Part shown: in pieces, positions 1 to 6,950 of the stretch
Numbering within the stretch: position 1 is the first letter of the stretch
Layout of the letters: the number at the start of each line of letters is the position of its first letter
DNA from: JAVVRP01 sp036654655
GTDB lineage: Bacteria; Bacillota; Clostridia; Christensenellales; UBA1242
Direction of reading: 5' to 3'
Length of the DNA: 60,810 nt
Assembly (NCBI GenBank): GCA_036654655.1
Contig: JAVVRP010000005.1
Span: 1-60,810, forward strand
Program-made: the position numbers and the translations under genes
Notes under the pieces: generated by a model
Database searches by the model: none
What the model saw: the letters and a program-made list of their open reading frames with translations, nothing else
Told to the model about the DNA's origin: nothing

Positions 1-383
1 AATCGATATTTTTTATGGTTTTTTTTATTCTGCTTTATTTAATCTTGTTTGCGCACATTGTTTTTATCCAGCCCGTCTTATTGTTAGTTTTTGTTTTAAT
101 TTTTATATGTTTATTGTTTAATATGTCATTTTATCGTGTTATATTTTTATTATATTATTTTCTAAAATTATTTTTTAATTGTATTATTTTTGATATATTT
201 TGGTATATTATTTTGATATATTTTTTATTTTATATTTTTTTAAATGATATTGTTTTTTTTAAAAATATTATTTTTTTTATTATATTGTTTTTTTTATTAT
301 ATTGTTTTTAATGTATGTTTATTAATAAAATAAAAACCCATCAATGTTTGACGAGTTTTTATTTTAAAATTTATTTATTTGTT
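1..383. other. T-rich intergenic stretch without a credible gene
   Basis: No gene is supported in this edge region. The plus strand is almost pure T/A with long T runs, so it can be read as an open frame (15-311), but the product would be nearly all Phe, Ile, Leu and Tyr. It also has no ribosome binding site, so it is a composition artefact. The only recognisable element is the groEL terminator hairpin at 332-360. Confidence 0.7.
332..360 (-). terminator. Intrinsic terminator of groES-groEL
   Basis: On the minus strand a 13-bp stem (two G-U pairs) closes a 3-nt loop and runs into a T-rich tail. It lies about 24 nt past the groEL stop codon, as expected for Rho-independent termination of the operon. 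Confidence 0.8.
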
Positions 384-2003
384 TTAATATAAATCTGCTT
401 GTTGATTTTTTATTTCTTTTTTTTCTTCCTCAATTTCTGTAATTAAACATTCGGTTGTTAAAAGTGTTGATGCAACACTTGCTGCATTTTGAAGTGCACA
501 TCTTGTAACCATTGTTGGATCAATAATTCCACATTCAAACATTTCAACATATTTATTGTTAAGTGCATCAAATCCAAAATTTTGCATTGTGCTTTGTAAA
601 ATTGTGTTAACAACAACTCCGCCGTCAACACCAGAATTTTTTGCTATTTGCCTCATTGGTTCTTCAATTGCTCTTAAAATAATTTCCGCCCCTGTTTTTT
701 CATCACCTACAAGAGTTTCAATTAATTTTTTAATTGCCGTTGATGTTTTTAAAAGTGCAACTCCGCCACCTGCAATAATTCCTTCTGCACTTGCTGCTTT
801 TGTTGCCGAAAGAGCATCTTCTATTCTTAATTTTTTTTCTTTCATTTCAACTTCGGTTGCAGAACCAACTTTTATAACTGCAACTCCACCACTAAGTTTT
901 GCAAGGCGCTCGTTTAATTTTTCTTTATCGTAATCACTTTCACACAATTTAATTTGAGATCTAATTGAATTTATTCGTTCATCAATTTGTTTTTTATTTC
1001 CACCTCCTTCAACAATAATTGTGTTATCTTTGTCAACCTTTATTTGCCTTGCCCTGCCCAAAATATCCAAAGTTAAATTTTTTACATCCAACCCTAATTC
1101 ATCACAAACAACTTTTCCACCAGTTAAAATTGAAATGTCTTCAAGCATTGCTTTTCGCTTATCTCCAAAACTTGGTGCTTTTACTGCAACACAATTTAAT
1201 GTACCCCTTAATTTGTTAAGAACAAGTGCAGCAAGTGCTTCACCTTCTACATCATCTGCAATTATTAACAAACTCTCACCAGTTTTTACAAGATTTTCAA
1301 GCAGTGGCAAAATATCTTGCAAATTTGTTATTTTTTTATCAGTTATTAAAACATAGGGGTTTTCCAAAACTGCAATCATTTTTTCGGTGTCGGAACACAT
1401 ATATGCCGAAAGATATCCTCTGTCAAATTGCATCCCTTCAACAACGGTTAGTTCTGTTTTCATTGTTTTTGATTCTTCAACAGTTATAATTCCATCTTTT
1501 CCAACTTTCTCCATTGCTTTGGCAATAAGTTTTCCAACATCTTCATCTCCCGCCGAAATACTTGCAACTTGTGCAATTTCTTTGCTTGTTTCAACTGGTT
1601 TACTTTGCTTTTTAAGGTCAAAAACACAAACTTCAACTGCTTTTTCTATTCCTTTTTTTAAAATAATTGGGTTTGCACCTGCGGCAAAATTTTTTATTCC
1701 CTCTTTGATAATGCTTTGAGCAAGCACTGCTGCTGTGGTTGTTCCATCACCCGCAACATCATTGGTTTTTACACTAACTTCTTTTATTAGTTGTGCCCCC
1801 ATGTTTTCAAATGCGTTTGGCAACTCAATTTCCTTTGCAATTGTAACGCCATCGTTTGTTATTAATGGCACTCCATATTTTTTGTCCAGCACAACATTTC
1901 TGCCTTTTGGGCCTAACGTAATTTTTACTGTGTCCGCTAAAATACTAGCGCCTCTTTCTAACGCCCTGCGAGCGTCATCTCCATATATTATTTTTTTTGA
2001 CAT
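384..2003 (-). CDS. groEL: Chaperonin GroEL (60 kDa), without GGM tail
   Basis: GroEL is the ATP-dependent chaperonin that forms the double-ring cage with GroES and folds cytoplasmic proteins. The 539-residue product is full length. It has the TLGPKGRN nucleotide loop near residues 29-36, the GDGTTTA motif at 85-91 and the late GGVAVIKVGSATEVEMKEK segment carrying the catalytic-region residues. The start is an ATG with GGAGG upstream, 17 nt after groES. Odd point: after the conserved TTECLITEI segment the protein ends in a charged tail (EEEKKEIKNQQADLY). The usual Gly-Gly-Met repeats that line the cavity floor are missing. Identity is certain. Confidence 0.98.
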   Translation of the reverse strand: MSKKIIYGDDARRALERGASILADTVKITLGPKGRNVVLDKKYGVPLITNDGVTIAKEIELPNAFENMGAQLIKEVSVKTNDVAGDGTTTAAVLAQSIIKEGIKNFAAGANPIILKKGIEKAVEVCVFDLKKQSKPVETSKEIAQVASISAGDEDVGKLIAKAMEKVGKDGIITVEESKTMKTELTVVEGMQFDRGYLSAYMCSDTEKMIAVLENPYVLITDKKITNLQDILPLLENLVKTGESLLIIADDVEGEALAALVLNKLRGTLNCVAVKAPSFGDKRKAMLEDISILTGGKVVCDELGLDVKNLTLDILGRARQIKVDKDNTIIVEGGGNKKQIDERINSIRSQIKLCESDYDKEKLNERLAKLSGGVAVIKVGSATEVEMKEKKLRIEDALSATKAASAEGIIAGGGVALLKTSTAIKKLIETLVGDEKTGAEIILRAIEEPMRQIAKNSGVDGGVVVNTILQSTMQNFGFDALNNKYVEMFECGIIDPTMVTRCALQNAASVASTLLTTECLITEIEEEKKEIKNQQADLY

Positions 2004-2020
2004 ATTTCCTCCATTAAAAT

Positions 2021-2308
2021 TTATTTTTCAACAACTCCCAAAATATCAGTTTGTCTTATAACTAAATATTCTTCTTCATCAAACTTAAATTGAGTTCCAG
2101 CAAATTTTGAAAATAAAACTCTATCTCCTTCTTTAACTTGCATTTTTACTTCTTTTCCATCCAAATTTCCGCCCGTGCCAACCGCAACAACAACACCTAA
2201 TTGAGATTTTTCTTCGCTAACAACTGGCAAAAAAATGCCACTTTGAGTTTTTTCTCCACGCTTATCAACTTTTAAAACAACACGATCAAACAATGGTTTA
2301 AGTTTCAT
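2021..2308 (-). CDS. groES: Co-chaperonin GroES (10 kDa)
   Basis: GroES caps the GroEL ring. The 95-residue length is typical, and it opens with the canonical MKLKPLFDRVVLK strand. The mobile-loop region (KTQSGIFLPV, about residues 19-28) and GDRVLFSKFAGT follow. It is the first gene of groES-groEL, with an AAAGGAG ribosome binding site and a consensus promoter at 2343-2371. No CIRCE inverted repeat (HrcA site) is visible between promoter and start. Confidence 0.98.
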   Translation of the reverse strand: MKLKPLFDRVVLKVDKRGEKTQSGIFLPVVSEEKSQLGVVVAVGTGGNLDGKEVKMQVKEGDRVLFSKFAGTQFKFDEEEYLVIRQTDILGVVEK

Positions 2309-2342
2309 ATTTAATTCTCCTTTGCTTATTTCTTTATGCTTT

Positions 2343-2371
2343 ATTATACAACAAAATTAACAATTTTTCAA
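2343..2371 (-). promoter_or_regulatory. Housekeeping promoter of groES-groEL
   Basis: On the minus strand TTGAAA (2366-2371) and TATAAT (2343-2348) are separated by exactly 17 bp, about 35 nt before the groES start. This is a near-perfect sigma-A promoter. Confidence 0.85.
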
Positions 2372-2445
2372 GCAGATTAGTTTTTTATCACTGCATAAAT
2401 TGTTGAAGGTTGTCATAAACATATTGTTATATAAAGGGTTGCAAA

Positions 2446-3225
2446 ATGCAAGAAAACGGGACAAAAAGTTTTTCGGAAAAAATTTTTATAGCGTCATTTT
2501 TAACGCTTTGTTTTGTTATTTGCATTGCCTTTGCAAGTATGACCGCAACACTTATAACAAGTGAAATTTCACAAATAAACGCAGATAATCAAATAAAACT
2601 TTCTGCATACAATGTTTTTGCCATTAATTTGGGCACATTTAAAACAGAAGAAAGTGCTAAAAAAGCGTCCAATGAATACAGATTACAAAATGCATCTGGA
2701 TTTATTTGGAAACACGATGGCAACTTTATGGTTTTTGCTTCTGCATATGAAAATGTTTCTGACGCAGAAAAAGTGCTTGCAAAAATTTCTGAAAAACATG
2801 AAACTGCCTTAATTTTTAAAATAGAACTTTTACAACTTGTTTTAACTGGAAATTTTTCTTCCAACGAAAAAGAAGTTTTATCAAAATCGCTTTCTCTTTT
2901 TAAATTGTGCTTTTCAAAACTTTTGGATATTACAATTTCTTTGGACACAAAAATCTCTTCACCCATTGAATGTTTGTTAAGAATAAACGAACTTAAAAGT
3001 GATGTTTCAAAAATTAAATCAGATTTAACAACCATATTTTTAAAAAATTCCACAGTGGAACTTCTTTCTTTAAAATCAAACATTGCCATGCTTGAAAAAA
3101 AAGTTGGTTTACTTGCAAAAGCAGAAAATTATGAAAATCAATTTTTTTCTCAACAAATAAAATATACTCAAATTGAATCAATTTCCTTGCAAAAACAATT
3201 ATATGAAAATATTTTGGTAAAATAA
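2446..3225 (+). CDS. SPOR-domain-like single-pass membrane protein
   Basis: The 259-aa product has a short cytoplasmic start, one transmembrane helix (about residues 13-37, LTLCFVICIAFASMTATLI), then an extracytoplasmic segment from about 55 to 115. That segment has the pattern of a SPOR peptidoglycan-binding domain (NVFAINLGTFKTEESAKKA, later FMVFASAYENVSDAEKVL). The rest is a helical C-terminal region. SPOR domains bind denuded glycan strands at division sites or in the spore septum; this specific role is inference. The gene diverges from groES. Its ribosome binding site (AAAGGG) is weak. Assignment rests on the short domain pattern only. Confidence 0.65.
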   Translation: MQENGTKSFSEKIFIASFLTLCFVICIAFASMTATLITSEISQINADNQIKLSAYNVFAINLGTFKTEESAKKASNEYRLQNASGFIWKHDGNFMVFASAYENVSDAEKVLAKISEKHETALIFKIELLQLVLTGNFSSNEKEVLSKSLSLFKLCFSKLLDITISLDTKISSPIECLLRINELKSDVSKIKSDLTTIFLKNSTVELLSLKSNIAMLEKKVGLLAKAENYENQFFSQQIKYTQIESISLQKQLYENILVK

Positions 3226-3229
3226 ATTT

Positions 3230-3251
3230 AACAAAACTGCAACGTTTTGTT
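3230..3251 (+). terminator. Possible weak terminator after the SPOR gene
   Basis: An 8-bp AT-rich stem (AACAAAAC with GTTTTGTT) around a 6-nt loop is followed by a short T run just past the SPOR gene stop. Its right arm abuts the -35 region of the aldolase promoter. Confidence 0.35.
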
Positions 3252-3279
3252 TTGCAAATTTTGTTAATTATGATATAAT
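3252..3279 (+). promoter_or_regulatory. Promoter of the class II aldolase gene
   Basis: TTGCAA (3252-3257) lies 16 bp before a perfect TATAAT (3274-3279), 22 nt upstream of the aldolase ATG. The aldolase is therefore probably transcribed independently of the SPOR gene. Confidence 0.65.
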
Positions 3280-3301
3280 GCACCATATTTATGGTGATTA
3301 A

Positions 3302-4201
3302 ATGAATTTAAAAGATGAACTTAAAAAGGCTAGCGAAGGCGGATATGCACTTGGTGCATTTAATTTTTTTGATGAAAACTCATTAAAAGCAATTGCTCAT
3401 GGTGCAAAAAATTTTCCTGTAATTGGAGCAATTTCTCAAAGTTCTTTTGATTTTATTGGAGAAACCTTTTTAAAAGCATTGGTTATTTCTTCTCATAAAG
3501 AATTTCCAAACTTATTTTTTCACTTGGACCATGGAGCAAATTTTGAAATTTGCAAAAAATGTGTGGACATGGGGTTTGACAGTGTTATGATTGACGCTAG
3601 TTCTTTGCCATTTTTGCAAAATATTGCAATTACAAAATCTGTGGTGGACTACGCCCACTTAAAAAATGTTTTGGTGGAAGCCGAACTTGGAACTCTTTCT
3701 GGCATTGAAGATTTGGTTTCTGGTGAAGAATGTTTTACAAAAGCAAATCAAGCAAAAGAGTTTGTTAAAAAAACAAACTGCGACAGTTTGGCTGTTTCTA
3801 TCGGCACAAAACATGGCGCATTTAAGTTTGCAGGCACACCTACACTTAGGCTGGATATTCTTGAAGATATTGAAAACTTAATACCAAACACTCCAATAGT
3901 TTTGCATGGTTCAAGTTCTGTAAACAAAAAATTATTAGATGCGTTTAGAAAATCGGGCGGAGAAATTGATAACGCTTGTGGAGTTCCTGAAAATCTTTTA
4001 ATAAACGCTGTAAAGTTCCATCATGTTGCAAAAATTAATGTTGACACAGATTTAAGAATTTGTTTTACAACCGCACTTAGAGAATTTTTTTCTAATAATA
4101 AACGCAATTTTTGTCCACGAGATTCGTTACGCATGGCTTATTGGGCAATTGAATGTTCTGTTTGGGATAAAATAAAAAATGTTTTTGGAGTATGCAAATA
4201 A
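3302..4201 (+). CDS. Class II (zinc) ketose-bisphosphate aldolase
   Basis: Class II aldolases use a divalent metal to cleave ketose bisphosphates such as fructose-1,6-bisphosphate to dihydroxyacetone phosphate and an aldehyde. The 299-aa product keeps the signature elements: HLDHG (74-78, catalytic Asp76 and metal His77), GFDSVMIDAS (91-100), VEAELG (125-130), GTKHG (168-172, metal His171), VLHGSSS (200-206, metal His202) and KINVDTD (244-250). Fructose versus tagatose specificity cannot be told from sequence, so no symbol is given. It is the only metabolic enzyme in this part and carries its own promoter and a strong terminator. Confidence 0.92.
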   Translation: MNLKDELKKASEGGYALGAFNFFDENSLKAIAHGAKNFPVIGAISQSSFDFIGETFLKALVISSHKEFPNLFFHLDHGANFEICKKCVDMGFDSVMIDASSLPFLQNIAITKSVVDYAHLKNVLVEAELGTLSGIEDLVSGEECFTKANQAKEFVKKTNCDSLAVSIGTKHGAFKFAGTPTLRLDILEDIENLIPNTPIVLHGSSSVNKKLLDAFRKSGGEIDNACGVPENLLINAVKFHHVAKINVDTDLRICFTTALREFFSNNKRNFCPRDSLRMAYWAIECSVWDKIKNVFGVCK

Positions 4202-4227
4202 AAAAGTAAGCATTTGTCTTACTTTTT
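4201..4227. terminator. Bidirectional terminator between aldolase and coiled-coil genes
   Basis: AAAAAGTAAG and CTTACTTTTT form a 10-bp stem around a 7-nt loop. T runs flank it on both strands, so it serves the convergent genes on either side. Confidence 0.85.
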
Positions 4228-4235
4228 TTGTTTAA

Positions 4236-6818
4236 TTATGTAATTAGATAATCATTTATTTCTTCTTTAAGTTTTTCTTTAAAGGTTTTATCGTCTTCGG
4301 CTGTGTATTTTGAAATTACATCTTTGGCAGTTTGTATATCTTTTGTTTTTGCAATTTCTGTGTAATTTGTTCCAAAAATTTTGTCTATTGTTGCAATAAT
4401 TTTTGTTTTTGCAATTTTGTCTATTCCCATTTGATTGGCCAAATATTTTCCTTCCCACGTTGAATAATCAATTTTTGCATTAAATAATTTTTGAGCAAGT
4501 GCTAGCATTGAAACCCTTTCTGCGGAAAGACAAGCATCCAAAGCAAACTTTTTTGATTTTCTTTTGCTTATAATGGTTTCATGTTTTTTAATTTCTTTAA
4601 GTGTTTCTTTTACTTGATTAATTAAATACTTGCAAACTTCTTTTTTTGTAATAACATTTAAAACTGGCTTAATTTTGGGCTTGCTTGCTTCTATTAATAT
4701 TTTATTATTCTCTTCAAGTTGGTTAATTCTCTCTTTATTCTTTTTTGTTTCCTTGTTTTTATTTGCAATTCTTTCTTTATTTTTTGCAATAGTGTTGTGT
4801 GCATCTTCAAGTTCTTGATTGGCATTTGCAATCATTTTTTCAAAATCTTTATTTTTACTTTGAGTTTCTTTAACCTGAAATTCTGCGTTTTTTAATTGTT
4901 CTTTTGTTGCACTATTAGATTTTAATAATTCTTCATATTTTTGCTTTGCATCCAAAAAATCTTTTTCATTTTGTATTTGGGTATTTTTAAATCTTTCTAA
5001 AAATACATTTGCAACTAACATTTTATCGGATAAAATTCTGTTTTTATCTTTCACTTCTTCAATGTATTGCTTTGCTTGTTCATAGCCACTTTTAATAAAT
5101 TTATTTTCTTCTGCGATATTTCTATTTTTTTTATTAAACTCAAAAAGTTCTTTATCTTTTTGGTCTATTGCAATTTTAAACGCATTGCCATCAATAACAC
5201 TTTTTGTTTTTAAATTGGCAACAATCTTATTTGCTTCTTCTAATTTTTTTTCAGTCAGTTTTGCAATTTCTAAAATGTGTTCATATCTTGATTTGTATTC
5301 TTCGGTTTCCTTTTTTGAATTTTCAATTTCTAATTTTAAATCTTTAATTATTTTTTGTGAATCTTTTAATTGAGTTTGTGTGTTTAAATAAGTTTGATAA
5401 AGCATTCCATATTCATATTTTGTTGCTAATAAATCATTTTCAATTTTATTTTTATTTTGGTTTAATATTTCAATTTGTAATTGTGTTTCTTTTAGCACTT
5501 TTTCTGTTGAATTGTTTTTGTTGCTTAATTTTTTATACAATTCTTTTAATTCCTCTAACTTGTTAGAAACATATTTTTTTTGTAAGTTTAAATCTTCCAT
5601 TTCTTTTTTTGCATTGTTTAATGATTCTGAAACTTTTTTGTAGTTATTATTTAAATACAAATAATTATCATTAACTTCTGCTAATTTATTTTTTAAATTT
5701 GAGTTCTCATTTTTTGCATTTTTAAGTTCTTTTTCTGTTAACTCACTTTTTTCTACAAGTGCGTTATACAACTTGCCAGCGGATATTAATTGTTCTTTAA
5801 CTTTGGCATTTTCTTGCTTTAACGCACTTATTTCTTGATTATTTTTGTCAATTTTTGCATTTAATTCATTAATATTTATTATTGCAGTTTCAATTTCTTT
5901 TTTACTGGCAAGTTCTGAATTTTTTAAAATTTGATATTTATTTTCAGCATTTTCAAGTTGCTGTTTTAAAATTGAATTTTCATTAATTATTGAATTGTAT
6001 TTTAATCTTAACGCAACTAATTTATTGTTAGTTTCTTTAAGTTCGGATTCTGCTGTTTTAATTGGGGTTTGAGGTTGATCAACAAATTTAAAATCATCAG
6101 CATTTACTGACGCTTTGGACAATCTTGTTGAATTAAAAAACGAATCAGTAACTTTGTTTGCAAGCATTTTTGCACTTATTATATTTGTGTTTGGTGGCAA
6201 CGCAGCCAAATCATTTGAAAGTTTTTGCATTAACGCTTGATACATGATTTTTTTGTCATTTTGATTGTTAAAATTTATTTGGAAAAAAATTTGAACCATT
6301 GCAAATGACTTTGACACATTTATGAGTTGTTGTATTTCGGGGCTTGTGCTTTTGCTAATTTTTGCAAACGCTGATTGCGTGCAAGATTCAACAATTTTTG
6401 CCAATCGTTCGGCAGAACTTAATGTTGTGTGTCCGTCTGGGCGAGTTAAATTTTTTGTGAAATACAATTTTCCAATATTAATTTTTTTTACGGGGCGAAA
6501 AATGTTTAAAATTGCGTTTTTAAGAAAACCTGTTTCAATTAACTTTGCCACATATGGGCCTTTTTTATTTTCATAAATTTTTACTGCAAAACTTTTTTGT
6601 ATTGCCTTTTTAATTGAAGTGTAATTATCGTTTTCCACTGGTGTAAAAGCATAATTATATTGCCCTTTTTTTATAAGTGGCAATTCTAGCAAACCAGTGT
6701 TATTTGGGTCTGGAATTATACTCGAAAATTCTTCTTTAATAATATTTAAAAAGTCCATTGCCGTTAATGTGGCATTGTTACTGTTAATTTTTAACATCGC
6801 TTTTAGTGCTTGAAACAT
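4236..6818 (-). CDS. Long coiled-coil protein of unknown function
   Basis: The start is set at the ATG at 6818 because GGAGG stands 7 nt before it; an in-frame ATG 11 codons upstream has no such site. The 860-aa product has three parts. A globular N-terminal domain spans about 1-255, with a conserved-looking KKGQYNYAFTP segment. A very long heptad-type coiled coil rich in Lys, Glu and Asn spans about 255-710. A mixed C-terminal domain of about 150 residues follows. There is no signal peptide or membrane helix, so it is probably cytoplasmic. It lies directly downstream of the VirB4-like gene on the same strand but has its own consensus promoter. I recognise no family; SMC-like ATPase motifs are absent. 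Confidence 0.8.
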   Translation of the reverse strand: MFQALKAMLKINSNNATLTAMDFLNIIKEEFSSIIPDPNNTGLLELPLIKKGQYNYAFTPVENDNYTSIKKAIQKSFAVKIYENKKGPYVAKLIETGFLKNAILNIFRPVKKINIGKLYFTKNLTRPDGHTTLSSAERLAKIVESCTQSAFAKISKSTSPEIQQLINVSKSFAMVQIFFQINFNNQNDKKIMYQALMQKLSNDLAALPPNTNIISAKMLANKVTDSFFNSTRLSKASVNADDFKFVDQPQTPIKTAESELKETNNKLVALRLKYNSIINENSILKQQLENAENKYQILKNSELASKKEIETAIININELNAKIDKNNQEISALKQENAKVKEQLISAGKLYNALVEKSELTEKELKNAKNENSNLKNKLAEVNDNYLYLNNNYKKVSESLNNAKKEMEDLNLQKKYVSNKLEELKELYKKLSNKNNSTEKVLKETQLQIEILNQNKNKIENDLLATKYEYGMLYQTYLNTQTQLKDSQKIIKDLKLEIENSKKETEEYKSRYEHILEIAKLTEKKLEEANKIVANLKTKSVIDGNAFKIAIDQKDKELFEFNKKNRNIAEENKFIKSGYEQAKQYIEEVKDKNRILSDKMLVANVFLERFKNTQIQNEKDFLDAKQKYEELLKSNSATKEQLKNAEFQVKETQSKNKDFEKMIANANQELEDAHNTIAKNKERIANKNKETKKNKERINQLEENNKILIEASKPKIKPVLNVITKKEVCKYLINQVKETLKEIKKHETIISKRKSKKFALDACLSAERVSMLALAQKLFNAKIDYSTWEGKYLANQMGIDKIAKTKIIATIDKIFGTNYTEIAKTKDIQTAKDVISKYTAEDDKTFKEKLKEEINDYLIT

Positions 6819-6892
6819 AATCCCCTCCAATTTTGCCTTGCAGTTTTGCATTTACCAAATTTATAAATTATAACAAAACCTTTGTTTCTTAC

Positions 6893-6921
6893 ATTTTAAC
6901 ACACATGTTGATGACTGTCAA
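6893..6921 (-). promoter_or_regulatory. Consensus promoter of the coiled-coil gene
   Basis: TTGACA (6916-6921) and TAAAAT (6893-6898) are spaced by 17 bp on the minus strand. A second TATAAT (6867-6872) preceded by TGT may act as an extended -10 element nearer the start. Confidence 0.75.
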
Positions 6922-6950
6922 TACTAAGCCATTTTTTAATTTATTAAAAT

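Noticed and set aside
15..311. 98-residue hydrophobic open frame on the plus strand
   Set aside because: The DNA is nearly all T and A, the product is only Phe, Ile, Leu and Tyr, and no ribosome binding site or promoter is present.
2401..2445. Sporulation-type (sigma-E or sigma-K) promoter before the SPOR-domain gene
   Set aside because: CATA-like strings occur, but neither spacing nor flanking bases match the known consensus well enough in this AT-rich DNA.
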